Shown here: piece after piece, positions 1-7,992 of the stretch
Layout of the letters: every line of letters begins with the position of its first letter
Numbering within the stretch: position 1 is the first letter of the stretch
Source: Kiritimatiellia bacterium
GTDB taxonomy: Bacteria; Verrucomicrobiota; Kiritimatiellia; RFP12; UBA1067
Assembly: GCA_017403825.1 (NCBI GenBank)
Contig: JAFRDO010000027.1
Location: 124,001 to 188,000 of the forward strand
Reading direction: 5' to 3'
Length of the DNA: 64,000 nt
Program-made: the position numbers and the translations under genes
Notes under the pieces: generated by a model
What the model was told of the DNA's origin: nothing
Database searches by the model: none
The model's input: only the letters and a program-made list of their open reading frames with translations

Positions 1-567
1 CTCCCAAATATGACCGCCGTCCCCCGGAAGCTTGTACTGATAGTAGAACGCCTCCGAGGCATCTGTGAAAAGCTCGCTGCTCGGCGTGGCAATGCCCGCG
101 TCAAATGCGGCAGCTACGGTCAGAGTCGAAAGCAAATGCCCTGGCGTGAACATCCGTGTCAGAGCGAAGGGACGCGGCACATCGGCAATGCCGCCGCAAT
201 CAGCAAGTGCCAAGACCGCACCGTCCTTAACCGACATGAGAATCGCCCAACCGACTCCCGTATCGTTTGTGTCCGCATAGCGGCATAACGTCTCCGACAC
301 GGCGCGTTGCAGCTTCGGATCTATCGTCAATTCCGCCACACATCCACCTCCAGCATTCACGACAGGCTGGATGCCGTTCGCAAGGCTTGACAGCGCGGCA
401 TCTTTCAGAGCCGGTATGTCTATCGCGGGAGGGGAGGCTTTTTGTGGGGACAGTCCGTCACGAGCGGAGTTGTATCCGCATCCTGCGACGGCTATAGCGC
501 CAAAGCCGACCGACAGAATAAGGTTGCGGGCTATTGTCGCTTTGCCAATTCTATTTTCCTGCGCCAT
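1..567 (-). CDS. Penicillin-binding-protein-like pseudo-transpeptidase, 3' end cut by window
   Basis: The reverse frame from the ATG at 567 is open for 189 codons to the window edge. AAAGGAG lies just upstream. Residues about 14-30 form a membrane anchor ending near a Cys (VAGCG), so it may be a lipoprotein. From residue about 78 it follows class B penicillin-binding proteins: LTIDPKLQ, then a strand equivalent to VVMDPKTGEILAMAS, then RMFTPGHLLSTLTVAAAF, which aligns with the family's EPGSTFKPFTVAAAL. At the catalytic SxxK the serine is replaced by His and the lysine by Ser, so acyl-enzyme chemistry looks lost. It probably binds peptidoglycan or a division partner without catalysis. The KTG motif would lie outside the window. 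It sits 12 bases behind a small ORF with its own promoter. Confidence 0.7.
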   Translation of the reverse strand, partial: MAQENRIGKATIARNLILSVGFGAIAVAGCGYNSARDGLSPQKASPPAIDIPALKDAALSSLANGIQPVVNAGGGCVAELTIDPKLQRAVSETLCRYADTNDTGVGWAILMSVKDGAVLALADCGGIADVPRPFALTRMFTPGHLLSTLTVAAAFDAGIATPSSELFTDASEAFYYQYKLPGDGGHIWE

Positions 568-579
568 GACATGCTCCTT

Positions 580-696
580 TCATTTTGAACACCAAAGCCG
601 AGAAACAAGATCCCCAAACCATGTCGGCACATCGGCGTTCGCGGCCAGAAGCGAATCCTTATAGCCCGAATAGTCGAACATGACTGCATATTTCAT
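580..696 (-). CDS. 38-residue small protein ahead of the PBP-like gene
   Basis: A short ORF starts MKYAVMFDYSGYKDS and ends LWCSK. GAGGTG lies 6 bases before the ATG, and a promoter (TTGCAG-17-TATAAT) lies just upstream. Its stop codon is 12 bases from the PBP-like start and runs into that gene's AAAGGAG, so the two are probably translated in succession. I do not recognise the family and see no membrane segment. It could be a leader peptide or a small regulator. Confidence 0.5.
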   Translation of the reverse strand: MKYAVMFDYSGYKDSLLAANADVPTWFGDLVSRLWCSK

Positions 697-726
697 TTCT
701 ACACCTCGATCTCTTGAAACGCCGCT

Positions 727-755
727 ATTATATAACATGGCTAGCCTAGCTGCAA
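727..755 (-). promoter_or_regulatory. Sigma70-like promoter of the small ORF/PBP-like operon
   Basis: On the minus strand TTGCAG (755-750), a 17-base spacer and TATAAT (732-727) match the housekeeping consensus. The predicted start near 720 leaves a leader of about 25 bases before the ATG at 696. Confidence 0.65.
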
Positions 756-768
756 TGCGTCCAGGGCT

Positions 769-782
769 TGCACTTCCATGCA
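769..782. promoter_or_regulatory. TGCA-N6-TGCA palindromic site, copy 1
   Basis: TGCACTTCCATGCA is an imperfect palindrome in the divergent promoter region. It matches 12 of 14 bases with the reverse complement of the copy at 817-830. Two copies with centres 48 bases apart suggest a dimeric regulator. It lies upstream of the -35 boxes on both strands. Confidence 0.4.
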
Positions 783-816
783 CATGCGGATTCAAGCTGG
801 CCGCTGTCTTCCACCG

Positions 817-830
817 TGCATGGCCGTGCA
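817..830. promoter_or_regulatory. TGCA-N6-TGCA palindromic site, copy 2
   Basis: TGCATGGCCGTGCA lies 18 bases upstream of the rightward -35 box. A related site (TGCACGGCCATG) precedes the MCE lipoprotein gene at 40806-40817. The repeated arrangement is seen in the sequence. The regulator is unknown. Confidence 0.4.
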
Positions 831-848
831 GGTTTTACCGGTATTGTC

Positions 849-877
849 TTTACGCGAGACACATGAGAAAATATAAC
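849..877 (+). promoter_or_regulatory. Promoter of the ClpB/FtsH-fusion operon
   Basis: TTTACG (849-854), 17 bases and TATAAC (872-877) give a reasonable sigma70-like promoter with a start near 884. The leader to the ATG at 905 is about 20 bases and holds AAAGGA. Confidence 0.55.
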
Positions 878-904
878 GCAAAAAGGCACAGAAAGGAAAA
901 AGCC

Positions 905-3862
905 ATGAGTCAAGAGCAGCCATTGTATTCGGCGGCATACGCGAAAGTCATCGATCTCGCAACGCGCTACGCGACGGGAACGAGCGACCGAGTCATCCGC
1001 CTCAAGCATCTTCTTGCAGCATTTCTCGACACGGACGCCGACATCTTCCGCGAAATACTCGGCGTCAAGCGTCTCGTCCGCCCGGAGAATCTTTCATTTG
1101 CGCCCGGCGACCAAGACGGGGACACCTATCTTTCCTCCCAGGTGAACCGCATCCTCTCCCTGCACGGCGGACGGATGGACGAGGTCACGGACTCGCTCGG
1201 CCCCGTCGCCGAACTCGGGCTCCCCCACCTCGCGGCGGCAATGCTGATCAAGCCACGAGGACCCGTACTCGAACTCCTCCAGCTCAACGCCATCGTGCCG
1301 AGCAACGCAGCATACGTCGATGCCGTCATGGGACGCGCGCAGGAAGTCGCCGACGAGGAGTTTCAGAAAGCTTGCGCCAAATCACGTGCCGACAGGATAA
1401 AGTCGCTCAAGCAGATCAAGGCAGCGCTGACCAGAACCTGCCACGGACAAGACAAGGCCATCGAGGCACTTGTCGCGCATGTGGCCTCTTCAATGGCCAT
1501 TCCGCCGTCAGGCCGGTTCTTCCGCCCCATCTCGACGGCCTTCATAGGTGCGTCAGGCACGGGCAAATCAATGGTGGCCGCATCCTTCCGCGACGAATGG
1601 GGGCATGCGTTCGGAGGCGGGAAACCCGACATCATCGACATGAGTCGCTACTCCGTAGAACAGCTCATAACGGAACTGCGCGGACGCGACCCCTCTTGGA
1701 AAGACGGAGGCGGAGAAGGAGATGTCACACGGCTCGCCGCAAAGTTCCCGCACGGCGTCATCATCTTTGAGAACATCGACAAGGCTCATCCAGCCGCGCT
1801 CGTGCAAATAGTGAACATGCTGACCACCGGGAAGCTTGTGGACGAATTCACCGGCAAGGAAGTATCCTTTGCAGGCAACATCGTGATCCTGATCACCAAC
1901 CAAGGAACTTCCTACATCGAATCGGGAAAGTTCGCCCATCTCTGCTCACGCAACGGCGGGACGATTCCAAGGGAGAAACTCGTCGAGGGCGTAACCGCCG
2001 GGCTTGAAGCGGAGATGCCGGAAAAGGCAGGCGTCCTCACCGAAATCCTAAAGAAGGTTGACATTCCGATCCTGTTCAAGCGGCATGACGTCCGTTCAAT
2101 GGCCGCAATCATAGGCGACGCCGTCGACCATACGCTCGTCCAGGCGAAGTCGATTTTCGACACCGAGATTGAGACTGACCGTGAAAAGCTCGTAGCCTTC
2201 TTCGTCGAGACGCTCCAGAACCTCGATTCCGCACACGGCATCGCACAGATGATCGAGGGCACCATCATTACGCGCCTAGAAAAGGAGTTGCTGGATGCGG
2301 CAGGTCGGACGGACATAGAAGGCTCGCGCATCTCGATCGTCGTGGACGACCTTCCAGACATCGCCATTCCCTCCGCCTTGGAGTCCGACCGCGCTCTTTC
2401 AGCGCTGGAAAAGCGCACTCTGACCAGGATCCGGCAGGCTCGGCAGCTCGAATACGACATCCACGTGTCAATCGCCGACGGCAAGACGATCTTGCACATC
2501 ACAAAGCTTCGCCACACCGTCATGCCGTCAATCGAGGACGCAGGATGGTTCAGCGTCTGCCCTCCAAACACAAGGCCGGAAGACCTTGTCGGGCTGGAGG
2601 CCGCATGGGCGCGCGTTCGCAAGTTCCTCGCAAGCGCACACGACCGGAAGGCGGAGGGTTTCAAGCCCGACCACATACTTCTTTACGGTCCGCCCGGAAC
2701 GGGCAAGACAGCCTTCGCCAAGGCAATCGCCCACACGCTCAACCGCAGCTTCATTTGCGTCAACGCGGCGAAGTTCACGACATCTCGGAACGACAACCGG
2801 GCGGTCGGTTGGATACAGGATCTCTTCTCAACGGCGGAAAGGACACAGTCCATAATCTTCATCGACGAATGCGATGCCATCGGTTCGCGCGAACACTCAA
2901 ATTCCTCGCAGGCGCCAGTCATCAACACGCTTCTCACGCTCCTGGACGGGTTCGAGGACAGCAACGTCCTCGTTATCGGGGCGACGAACCGTCCGGAAAT
3001 GCTCGATTCCGCCCTGACACGGCCCGGACGCCTTCACGCCCGCATCAAGGTGGACGTACTCCGCAAGGAGGAAGACCGCTCGAAGCTCATCGACATCTTC
3101 TGCCGCAAGGCGGAGCGCACGCTTCCAGAAGGCTTGAAAAATCTAGTCGTGCGGGCGACGGACGGATGGGCGCCGGCAAACATCCTGAGCGTCCTGCGCG
3201 AAATGTTCGACATCGCTGGCGACAGCACCCCTACGCGCCGCATGTTCGCACAGGCAAGGAACACGGAATTCGCAGGCGAAGAGACGCAACGCCCCCAGCT
3301 GACTGCCGAAGAAAAGCTCCATGTGGCGATCCACGAGGCGGGGCACGCGCTCGCAGCGACGCTTCGCGGGCATGCCTGGTTTCAAGTCACTATCAACGGG
3401 ATCGGCGACAGCCTCGGGTTCCTTGAGCACCTGAACGACGGGTGCATCGGGAAATCCATGGAGAAACTTAAGGAGATGATCGACATCGCCCTTGCCGGGA
3501 ATGCTGCCGAGCATATTCTTGGCACGGTCAAGGAAGGAAGCGAAAGCGACTTCATCATCGCCAGGGACTACGCAAGGAGAATTGTATGCGGAGGATTCTG
3601 CGAAGACGATGAAATTGCCATGATTCCAAGCTCCGCTGACAATGGTCAGTATTGGGAACACATACTTCCGAAAGTAAATCCGATCCTCGCGGACAGGAGG
3701 AAGATCGTCACTTCGCTTCTTGCGAAACACAAGACGGCGCTAGAGTCCATCGCCGAGGGACTAGTAAAGAACGGGACGCTCTTCCAGGAAGACGTTGCAG
3801 CAATGCTTCGCCGCAAGAGGAGTCTCATCGCGAGAAGGAAAGGAAGGCACGAAAATGAATAA
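905..3862 (+). CDS. Clp-N / ClpB-type AAA+ / FtsH-type AAA+ M41 protease fusion
   Basis: The 985-residue protein is a composite. Residues about 8-150 resemble the Clp N-terminal domain. Residues 180-340 form a ClpB-like AAA+ module with Walker A GASGTGKS (215-222). Its Walker B reads FENID where ClpB has LDEVE, so the catalytic Glu is Asn and this ring may bind ATP without hydrolysing it well. Residues 560-740 form an FtsH-like AAA+ module with GPPGTGKT (595-602), IIFIDE (650-655), ATNRP and RPGR. Residues 800-960 form an M41 peptidase with HEAGH (810-814) and the third zinc ligand in SESD (882). FtsH membrane segments are absent and the FVG pore loop is not conserved. It is probably a soluble ATP-driven zinc protease with a Clp-type adaptor domain. 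I chose the ATG at 905 because AAAGGA and a promoter precede it; the frame stays open upstream to 680. Confidence 0.85.
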   Translation: MSQEQPLYSAAYAKVIDLATRYATGTSDRVIRLKHLLAAFLDTDADIFREILGVKRLVRPENLSFAPGDQDGDTYLSSQVNRILSLHGGRMDEVTDSLGPVAELGLPHLAAAMLIKPRGPVLELLQLNAIVPSNAAYVDAVMGRAQEVADEEFQKACAKSRADRIKSLKQIKAALTRTCHGQDKAIEALVAHVASSMAIPPSGRFFRPISTAFIGASGTGKSMVAASFRDEWGHAFGGGKPDIIDMSRYSVEQLITELRGRDPSWKDGGGEGDVTRLAAKFPHGVIIFENIDKAHPAALVQIVNMLTTGKLVDEFTGKEVSFAGNIVILITNQGTSYIESGKFAHLCSRNGGTIPREKLVEGVTAGLEAEMPEKAGVLTEILKKVDIPILFKRHDVRSMAAIIGDAVDHTLVQAKSIFDTEIETDREKLVAFFVETLQNLDSAHGIAQMIEGTIITRLEKELLDAAGRTDIEGSRISIVVDDLPDIAIPSALESDRALSALEKRTLTRIRQARQLEYDIHVSIADGKTILHITKLRHTVMPSIEDAGWFSVCPPNTRPEDLVGLEAAWARVRKFLASAHDRKAEGFKPDHILLYGPPGTGKTAFAKAIAHTLNRSFICVNAAKFTTSRNDNRAVGWIQDLFSTAERTQSIIFIDECDAIGSREHSNSSQAPVINTLLTLLDGFEDSNVLVIGATNRPEMLDSALTRPGRLHARIKVDVLRKEEDRSKLIDIFCRKAERTLPEGLKNLVVRATDGWAPANILSVLREMFDIAGDSTPTRRMFAQARNTEFAGEETQRPQLTAEEKLHVAIHEAGHALAATLRGHAWFQVTINGIGDSLGFLEHLNDGCIGKSMEKLKEMIDIALAGNAAEHILGTVKEGSESDFIIARDYARRIVCGGFCEDDEIAMIPSSADNGQYWEHILPKVNPILADRRKIVTSLLAKHKTALESIAEGLVKNGTLFQEDVAAMLRRKRSLIARRKGRHENE

Positions 3863-4859
3863 CAAGATGTGGGAACCGGAATTCGACGACTGGTCAGAGG
3901 ACAAGGTCTCGCTGTCGCCATGCGAACTGTCGACGCACAGCACATCGCGGAACGAGTACGGCGTCATAGTGCAGGTGGAGGAAGGAGACGAATGCAGGGC
4001 GGAAGACGCCGCGATATTCTGGACCGACGCAATGCACATCTACCTCCGCTATGAATGGGGGTTGTGGTACAAGGTCTCGAACGACGACCCCGACAACTGC
4101 GCCAACATCTGCAAGCGGAACACCGCAACGCTTCTTTTATGCACAACCTCGTCCATCAAGCACCACGCCGTCAGAGTCTATCACATCGACAGTCTCCCGA
4201 AGGAACTGTTCGGCAAGGAGGAAAGCGAAGCATCCGATAGCGGCAAGGCAACGCAACTTGACTTTGACCTTCCAATCCCTTCTGCCGAAGGTGAAGATGA
4301 CGAAGAAGCGGGCAAGTGTGCAGAACTGTCAGATGCCGCCTTTCTTGCGTCAACCATCATATTCCAAGGCGGAAAGACTATAGCCCATTTTGAAGGGGAA
4401 TGTTTCGCGCCGTTCAGCGCAGACTTCTACGAACTCAACGGACATTTCATCGCAGCGTCCTACTTCGACAAATGTGGCGACTGGATGGCCGACGAGGACT
4501 CAGAGGATGACGACACGCCATGTTGGTACGGCGCAAAGGGAATCGCTACGTCTCCACTTGCCCTTGCAGCCAAAATCAGGACGGCAATCGCTCCAATCGT
4601 CGGATCGGAGACACCGTTCCACTCCCTGATCCTAATCAACAAGAGATGCAACATCACGAACGAGATCTGCCACTCCATTAACTGGAAGGATACGGAGATG
4701 CGTCTTGTCCGCCAAGAGCAGGTTGCCGACTCGATGCTCGATACGGTCGAAGAAACGCTAAAAGGATACACGGGCGACAGCCGACCGGAACTGGTAGAAT
4801 GGGAATCGAGACTTCTGGAAACTCTGAATGCCGCGTTTGCCAAACCCGCTAAACAGTAA
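3855..4859 (+). CDS. Acidic protein of unknown function, second gene of the protease operon
   Basis: This 334-residue protein overlaps the end of the protease gene by 8 bases. AAGGAAGG precedes the ATG, so it is translationally coupled. I do not recognise it. It is soluble and has acidic stretches around residues 145-160 and 210-220. A folded region near residues 170-300 is rich in strands and ends in a helix (SPLALAAKIRTAIAPI) followed by a hydrophobic strand (HSLILIN). That order is loosely like nuclease-related (NERD-type) folds, but the match is too weak to call. Its position suggests an adaptor or substrate of the protease. An earlier in-frame ATG at 3795 lies inside the protease gene and has no ribosome site. 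Confidence 0.75.
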   Translation: MNNKMWEPEFDDWSEDKVSLSPCELSTHSTSRNEYGVIVQVEEGDECRAEDAAIFWTDAMHIYLRYEWGLWYKVSNDDPDNCANICKRNTATLLLCTTSSIKHHAVRVYHIDSLPKELFGKEESEASDSGKATQLDFDLPIPSAEGEDDEEAGKCAELSDAAFLASTIIFQGGKTIAHFEGECFAPFSADFYELNGHFIAASYFDKCGDWMADEDSEDDDTPCWYGAKGIATSPLALAAKIRTAIAPIVGSETPFHSLILINKRCNITNEICHSINWKDTEMRLVRQEQVADSMLDTVEETLKGYTGDSRPELVEWESRLLETLNAAFAKPAKQ

Positions 4860-4881
4860 CCCCAAATGAAAGGAGAAAACC

Positions 4882-5256
4882 ATGAACACCACAACCAAAA
4901 GGAATGAAAAGGAAGAAATCCTCGAAAACCTGCCGCCACCCGAAAAGACCGCAGAACTGCTCGCCAAAGCAAACAAGGTCAGTTCATGGATGTCGGAACT
5001 GAAGCAGCGGTCTCGGCTAAGGCCTTTTGTAGGGAAAAGCGAAGATGGCAAGTTTGCCATTGTAATCCGCGACTACAGGATCGAGTCCCTGAACGCTGAC
5101 GAATCCCTGGAATCGGCATCTGCTCAGGAGATCGTCTCGCGGCTCTGCGAAGCCCACAACGACGCGCTGGACAAGATGGAGGAGTGGACCGCCAGCCAAT
5201 GCGCGGCGCTTGCCAAGGCCGCTGGGATTGCCGACGGCTTTGAACTGCCGTTCTGA
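4882..5256 (+). CDS. Small hypothetical protein, third gene of the protease operon
   Basis: The 124-residue protein starts 22 bases after the preceding stop, behind a good AAAGGAG. The N-terminal 45 residues are charged and helical (EEILENLPPPEKTAELL), followed by a short strand region (KFAIVIRDYRI) and helices to the end. There is no signal peptide or membrane segment and no family I recognise. It ends 13 bases before the stop of a leftward gene. I see no hairpin terminator in that gap. Confidence 0.75.
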   Translation: MNTTTKRNEKEEILENLPPPEKTAELLAKANKVSSWMSELKQRSRLRPFVGKSEDGKFAIVIRDYRIESLNADESLESASAQEIVSRLCEAHNDALDKMEEWTASQCAALAKAAGIADGFELPF

Positions 5257-5269
5257 GCCGGTTCAAGAG

Positions 5270-5491
5270 CTATTTCGTCCGCCCGTCAACTATCTGGCGC
5301 GGAAGCGAACTCTTGGAATGTCCGCCAGCCGTGCGCTCCTTGCGCGGTACGCCCTTGAGCTGCTCGCGCATGAGGAGCATCCGCCGCCCAATGTCGCGCT
5401 CGTAAAACACGACCGGGCGCGCCTGGGCGATTGTGCGAACGCGCGAACGCCATTCCAGAGGAGTGGTCGATACTGTTGTTCCGTCGCCCAT
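5270..5491 (-). CDS. 73-residue basic protein, last gene of the long leftward cluster
   Basis: The ATG overlaps the stop of the upstream gene by one base (TGATG), a typical coupling junction. A GTG one codon earlier (5494) is the alternative start. The protein is Arg/Lys-rich with a helical middle (RTIAQARPVVFYERDIGRRM). I do not recognise it. The tight coupling to the 5491-7965 gene suggests a partner of that protein. Confidence 0.6.
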   Translation of the reverse strand: MGDGTTVSTTPLEWRSRVRTIAQARPVVFYERDIGRRMLLMREQLKGVPRKERTAGGHSKSSLPRQIVDGRTK

Positions 5492-7965
5492 CACGAAATC
5501 CCTTCAAAATGCGATTTCAGGAATTTGATGCGTCGTTCGGCAAGGGAGGTGTCCTCGTCGGCGAAGTACGCCTTCATCCGCGAGCTTGCGGAAATCGCGC
5601 CAAGAACCTGCCCCGCGTCTGTCTGCCGGGCGAGATAGTGGGCGACGAATACGATGAAGAGCGTCCTCTCGGACTCGTCGAGAAACGCGCCATCTACAAT
5701 GTCGTCAACCACGTTCGTCTGCCGCGTATGTGTGCGTCCCGTGCGAAGGTAGCTCGCAGACGTGATGTCGAGGTGCCAGGGGAACGGGAGGTCGAAATCG
5801 CGGTTTGAGGCGACGAGGATATGCGTGAAGAACGCAAAAAGGTCAGCCCTGCGCTCCCAGAGCGCGGCATGCGCCACGGCGGTATGCACCATCAGGCGGG
5901 CAAGTACGGCGATCATGACGAGAATCCGTGATTCGCCTGACATGAGATCGTCGATTGTGCAGGACGGACCCGCTGCGAGTTTTTCCTTGAGGTCATCCAT
6001 ATTGTCTGGCCAGAGTTCCTTCTCTTCAAATGCCGCCTTATCGGCATCAAGACGCGCACTCAGCCCCTTGCGCATTTCAGGTGTACACGTCCACGGAAAA
6101 TTGCCGAAGGTATGCTTATCGTGGCGATGCTCCTCCATGTCGCGCAGGATGTCCAGCGCCGTGTCAATCGACACGATCCAGCGATTGAGGCAGACGTCGT
6201 CTGCCGTGAAATAGAAATTCCAGAGCTTGTCTGCCGCCGCACAGACTTCCCCGAAGTCGATGCCCTTGTACGAAATAGGGCTGATGGTGGAGAATGGGAT
6301 GCGCTTCGGGGCCTTCTCCGCGCCATTCTTCTTATGCCAGTCCTGAATCCACTTATCGCGTTGCCCCCGGATCGCCTCGTTCTTCTCGGCGGCGCATTGC
6401 GAGGATAGGTCTGTGAGATAGCTCACGATCCAGCCGCGGAACTGTGCCGTTTCGCCATCCGCGAAAGGCATCCGAGCCGGCAAAACGCGCGCAACGCGAC
6501 GCTCCTCGCTCCAAAACGAGACGCGCCCCACCGGTTCCGCATCGTCTCCAGTCAGCACCTTGTCCATTACAGCGTACTGGAGGGACGCCGCCCCCTCCAG
6601 CATGAGCGACATCAGCGCATCGCGCACGCCGGTCCTGCCGACCGCCCCCGGTAGTTCGGAGACGTTGCCCTTGTCGAGCGCGTTGCGCACGAACTGCACG
6701 GTCGAACGCGGGTCCTTAAAGGCTTCGCGCCGCTGCTCCTCAGTGTACTTCGCGACGACGCGGTCGCGGTTGGCGTCGCAGGCGTCGTCAAGCTCATGGA
6801 AAATCGGCATGACCGCAGCCCAGAAAGCGGACGCATTGGCGAATCCGCACTTGTCGAGGTAGAAGCGGCTTTCAACCGGGCGTTCGCGGACGCCGATCTG
6901 CTTGAGAAGTTCCGCTTCGGAAAGCTGTGCAAATTCGTCAGGTCGCAATGCAACCAAGTTGTAGATTGTGTCTGCCGCCGCAAGTATCTTCTTGTGCGCC
7001 GGCTGTCCCCTGAATTTGCTCTTGATCTTCAGCATGCACTGGGATACCGACTCCAGCATGACACGCGTCGCGGCGGCATTCGTCGAATGTGCGTCCGATT
7101 CCTTTAGGATCACGTCTGAAAGAACCGCCATCGCAACCCACTGGCGTTCAAAGCGCATGTGCGTCCCGGTCACGTTCGGGTCCATCGCGAACTCGTGTTC
7201 ACGGGCGAAGGAGAGCTGCGTAAAGCGGTCGTAATGGTAGTATTTCAGAAGCGGGTTCTGCTTGCGGGGATCGTTTTGGACGTTGGAGAACCCCGAAAGC
7301 GGGAGCGTAACGTCGTCACGCTCCTCGACGTACAGCCCCAGCTCGCCAGCGGCAACTGCGCGGGCCGTGAGCGCCAACGCGGCAATTCGGCGTAGTGCGC
7401 CGCGCTCGTCCGACTTGAGAGTCTCGTAGATGCGCCGCTGCAGGAAACGGTTCATTTCCCAGTCCATCGCCCCCCAGACGCCGCCGCCTGCGCATTCGTA
7501 GAGAAACCTCTCGAACGCCAGCCGCAGCCCGTGGCCACGGTCGCGGATATCCGGCGACGAAACGTTCCTCGCAGCCGCGAACCAGAAATCCGGCAGGAAG
7601 GCAAGCGGCTCAAACGTGCGGGCGAACGTCGCAAACCCGTTTGGGTTCTTCTTTATCTCGCTGTCGTTGGAACTCCTCGCCCGGCTCAGTATGTAGATGT
7701 CACGGAAGACTTCGTACCACCGCATCAACGCTGTGGGGCGTCTGACGGACTTCCCGCCCGTGCCTGCACAGGCAAGATACTCCTCACGCGCGACCGCGTT
7801 GAGGACATCCGCCTCCTGCGTGAGCGTCAAGCGGTCGCGAGAGGACTCAAACTTCTGGAAGAACGCCACCACCTCGTCGGGGATGCTTTCGACAATCTCC
7901 TGAAATAGCAGTCTTTTCTCATCATATAATATGTGAGTCTTTTTCATGATAGGCATCATAGGCAT
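5491..7965 (-). CDS. Large, mostly helical protein of unknown function
   Basis: The protein has 824 residues and follows the membrane Nudix gene after 27 bases. It is soluble, Arg/Glu-rich and largely helical, with no P-loop, protease motif or signal peptide that I can see. Residues about 690-760 are hydrophobic and helical (RILVMIAVLARLMVHTAVAHAA). Several start codons cluster at 7965, 7959, 7956 and 7947. GGAG sits too close to the first, so the start may be one of the later ones. Co-transcription with the signalling genes upstream makes an effector or scaffold role possible. Nothing in the sequence settles this. Confidence 0.8.
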   Translation of the reverse strand: MPMMPIMKKTHILYDEKRLLFQEIVESIPDEVVAFFQKFESSRDRLTLTQEADVLNAVAREEYLACAGTGGKSVRRPTALMRWYEVFRDIYILSRARSSNDSEIKKNPNGFATFARTFEPLAFLPDFWFAAARNVSSPDIRDRGHGLRLAFERFLYECAGGGVWGAMDWEMNRFLQRRIYETLKSDERGALRRIAALALTARAVAAGELGLYVEERDDVTLPLSGFSNVQNDPRKQNPLLKYYHYDRFTQLSFAREHEFAMDPNVTGTHMRFERQWVAMAVLSDVILKESDAHSTNAAATRVMLESVSQCMLKIKSKFRGQPAHKKILAAADTIYNLVALRPDEFAQLSEAELLKQIGVRERPVESRFYLDKCGFANASAFWAAVMPIFHELDDACDANRDRVVAKYTEEQRREAFKDPRSTVQFVRNALDKGNVSELPGAVGRTGVRDALMSLMLEGAASLQYAVMDKVLTGDDAEPVGRVSFWSEERRVARVLPARMPFADGETAQFRGWIVSYLTDLSSQCAAEKNEAIRGQRDKWIQDWHKKNGAEKAPKRIPFSTISPISYKGIDFGEVCAAADKLWNFYFTADDVCLNRWIVSIDTALDILRDMEEHRHDKHTFGNFPWTCTPEMRKGLSARLDADKAAFEEKELWPDNMDDLKEKLAAGPSCTIDDLMSGESRILVMIAVLARLMVHTAVAHAALWERRADLFAFFTHILVASNRDFDLPFPWHLDITSASYLRTGRTHTRQTNVVDDIVDGAFLDESERTLFIVFVAHYLARQTDAGQVLGAISASSRMKAYFADEDTSLAERRIKFLKSHFEGIS

Positions 7966-7992
7966 GGCTCCATTATCATCGGCTTTGACATC

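Noticed and set aside
680..904. In-frame 75-residue N-terminal extension of the ClpB/FtsH fusion
   Set aside because: It overlaps two promoters and a palindromic repeat, has no ribosome site, and the ATG at 905 has AAAGGA.
2545..3426. 293-residue frame inside the protease gene
   Set aside because: Out-of-frame shadow of the FtsH-like region; Arg/Gly/His-rich with no domain.
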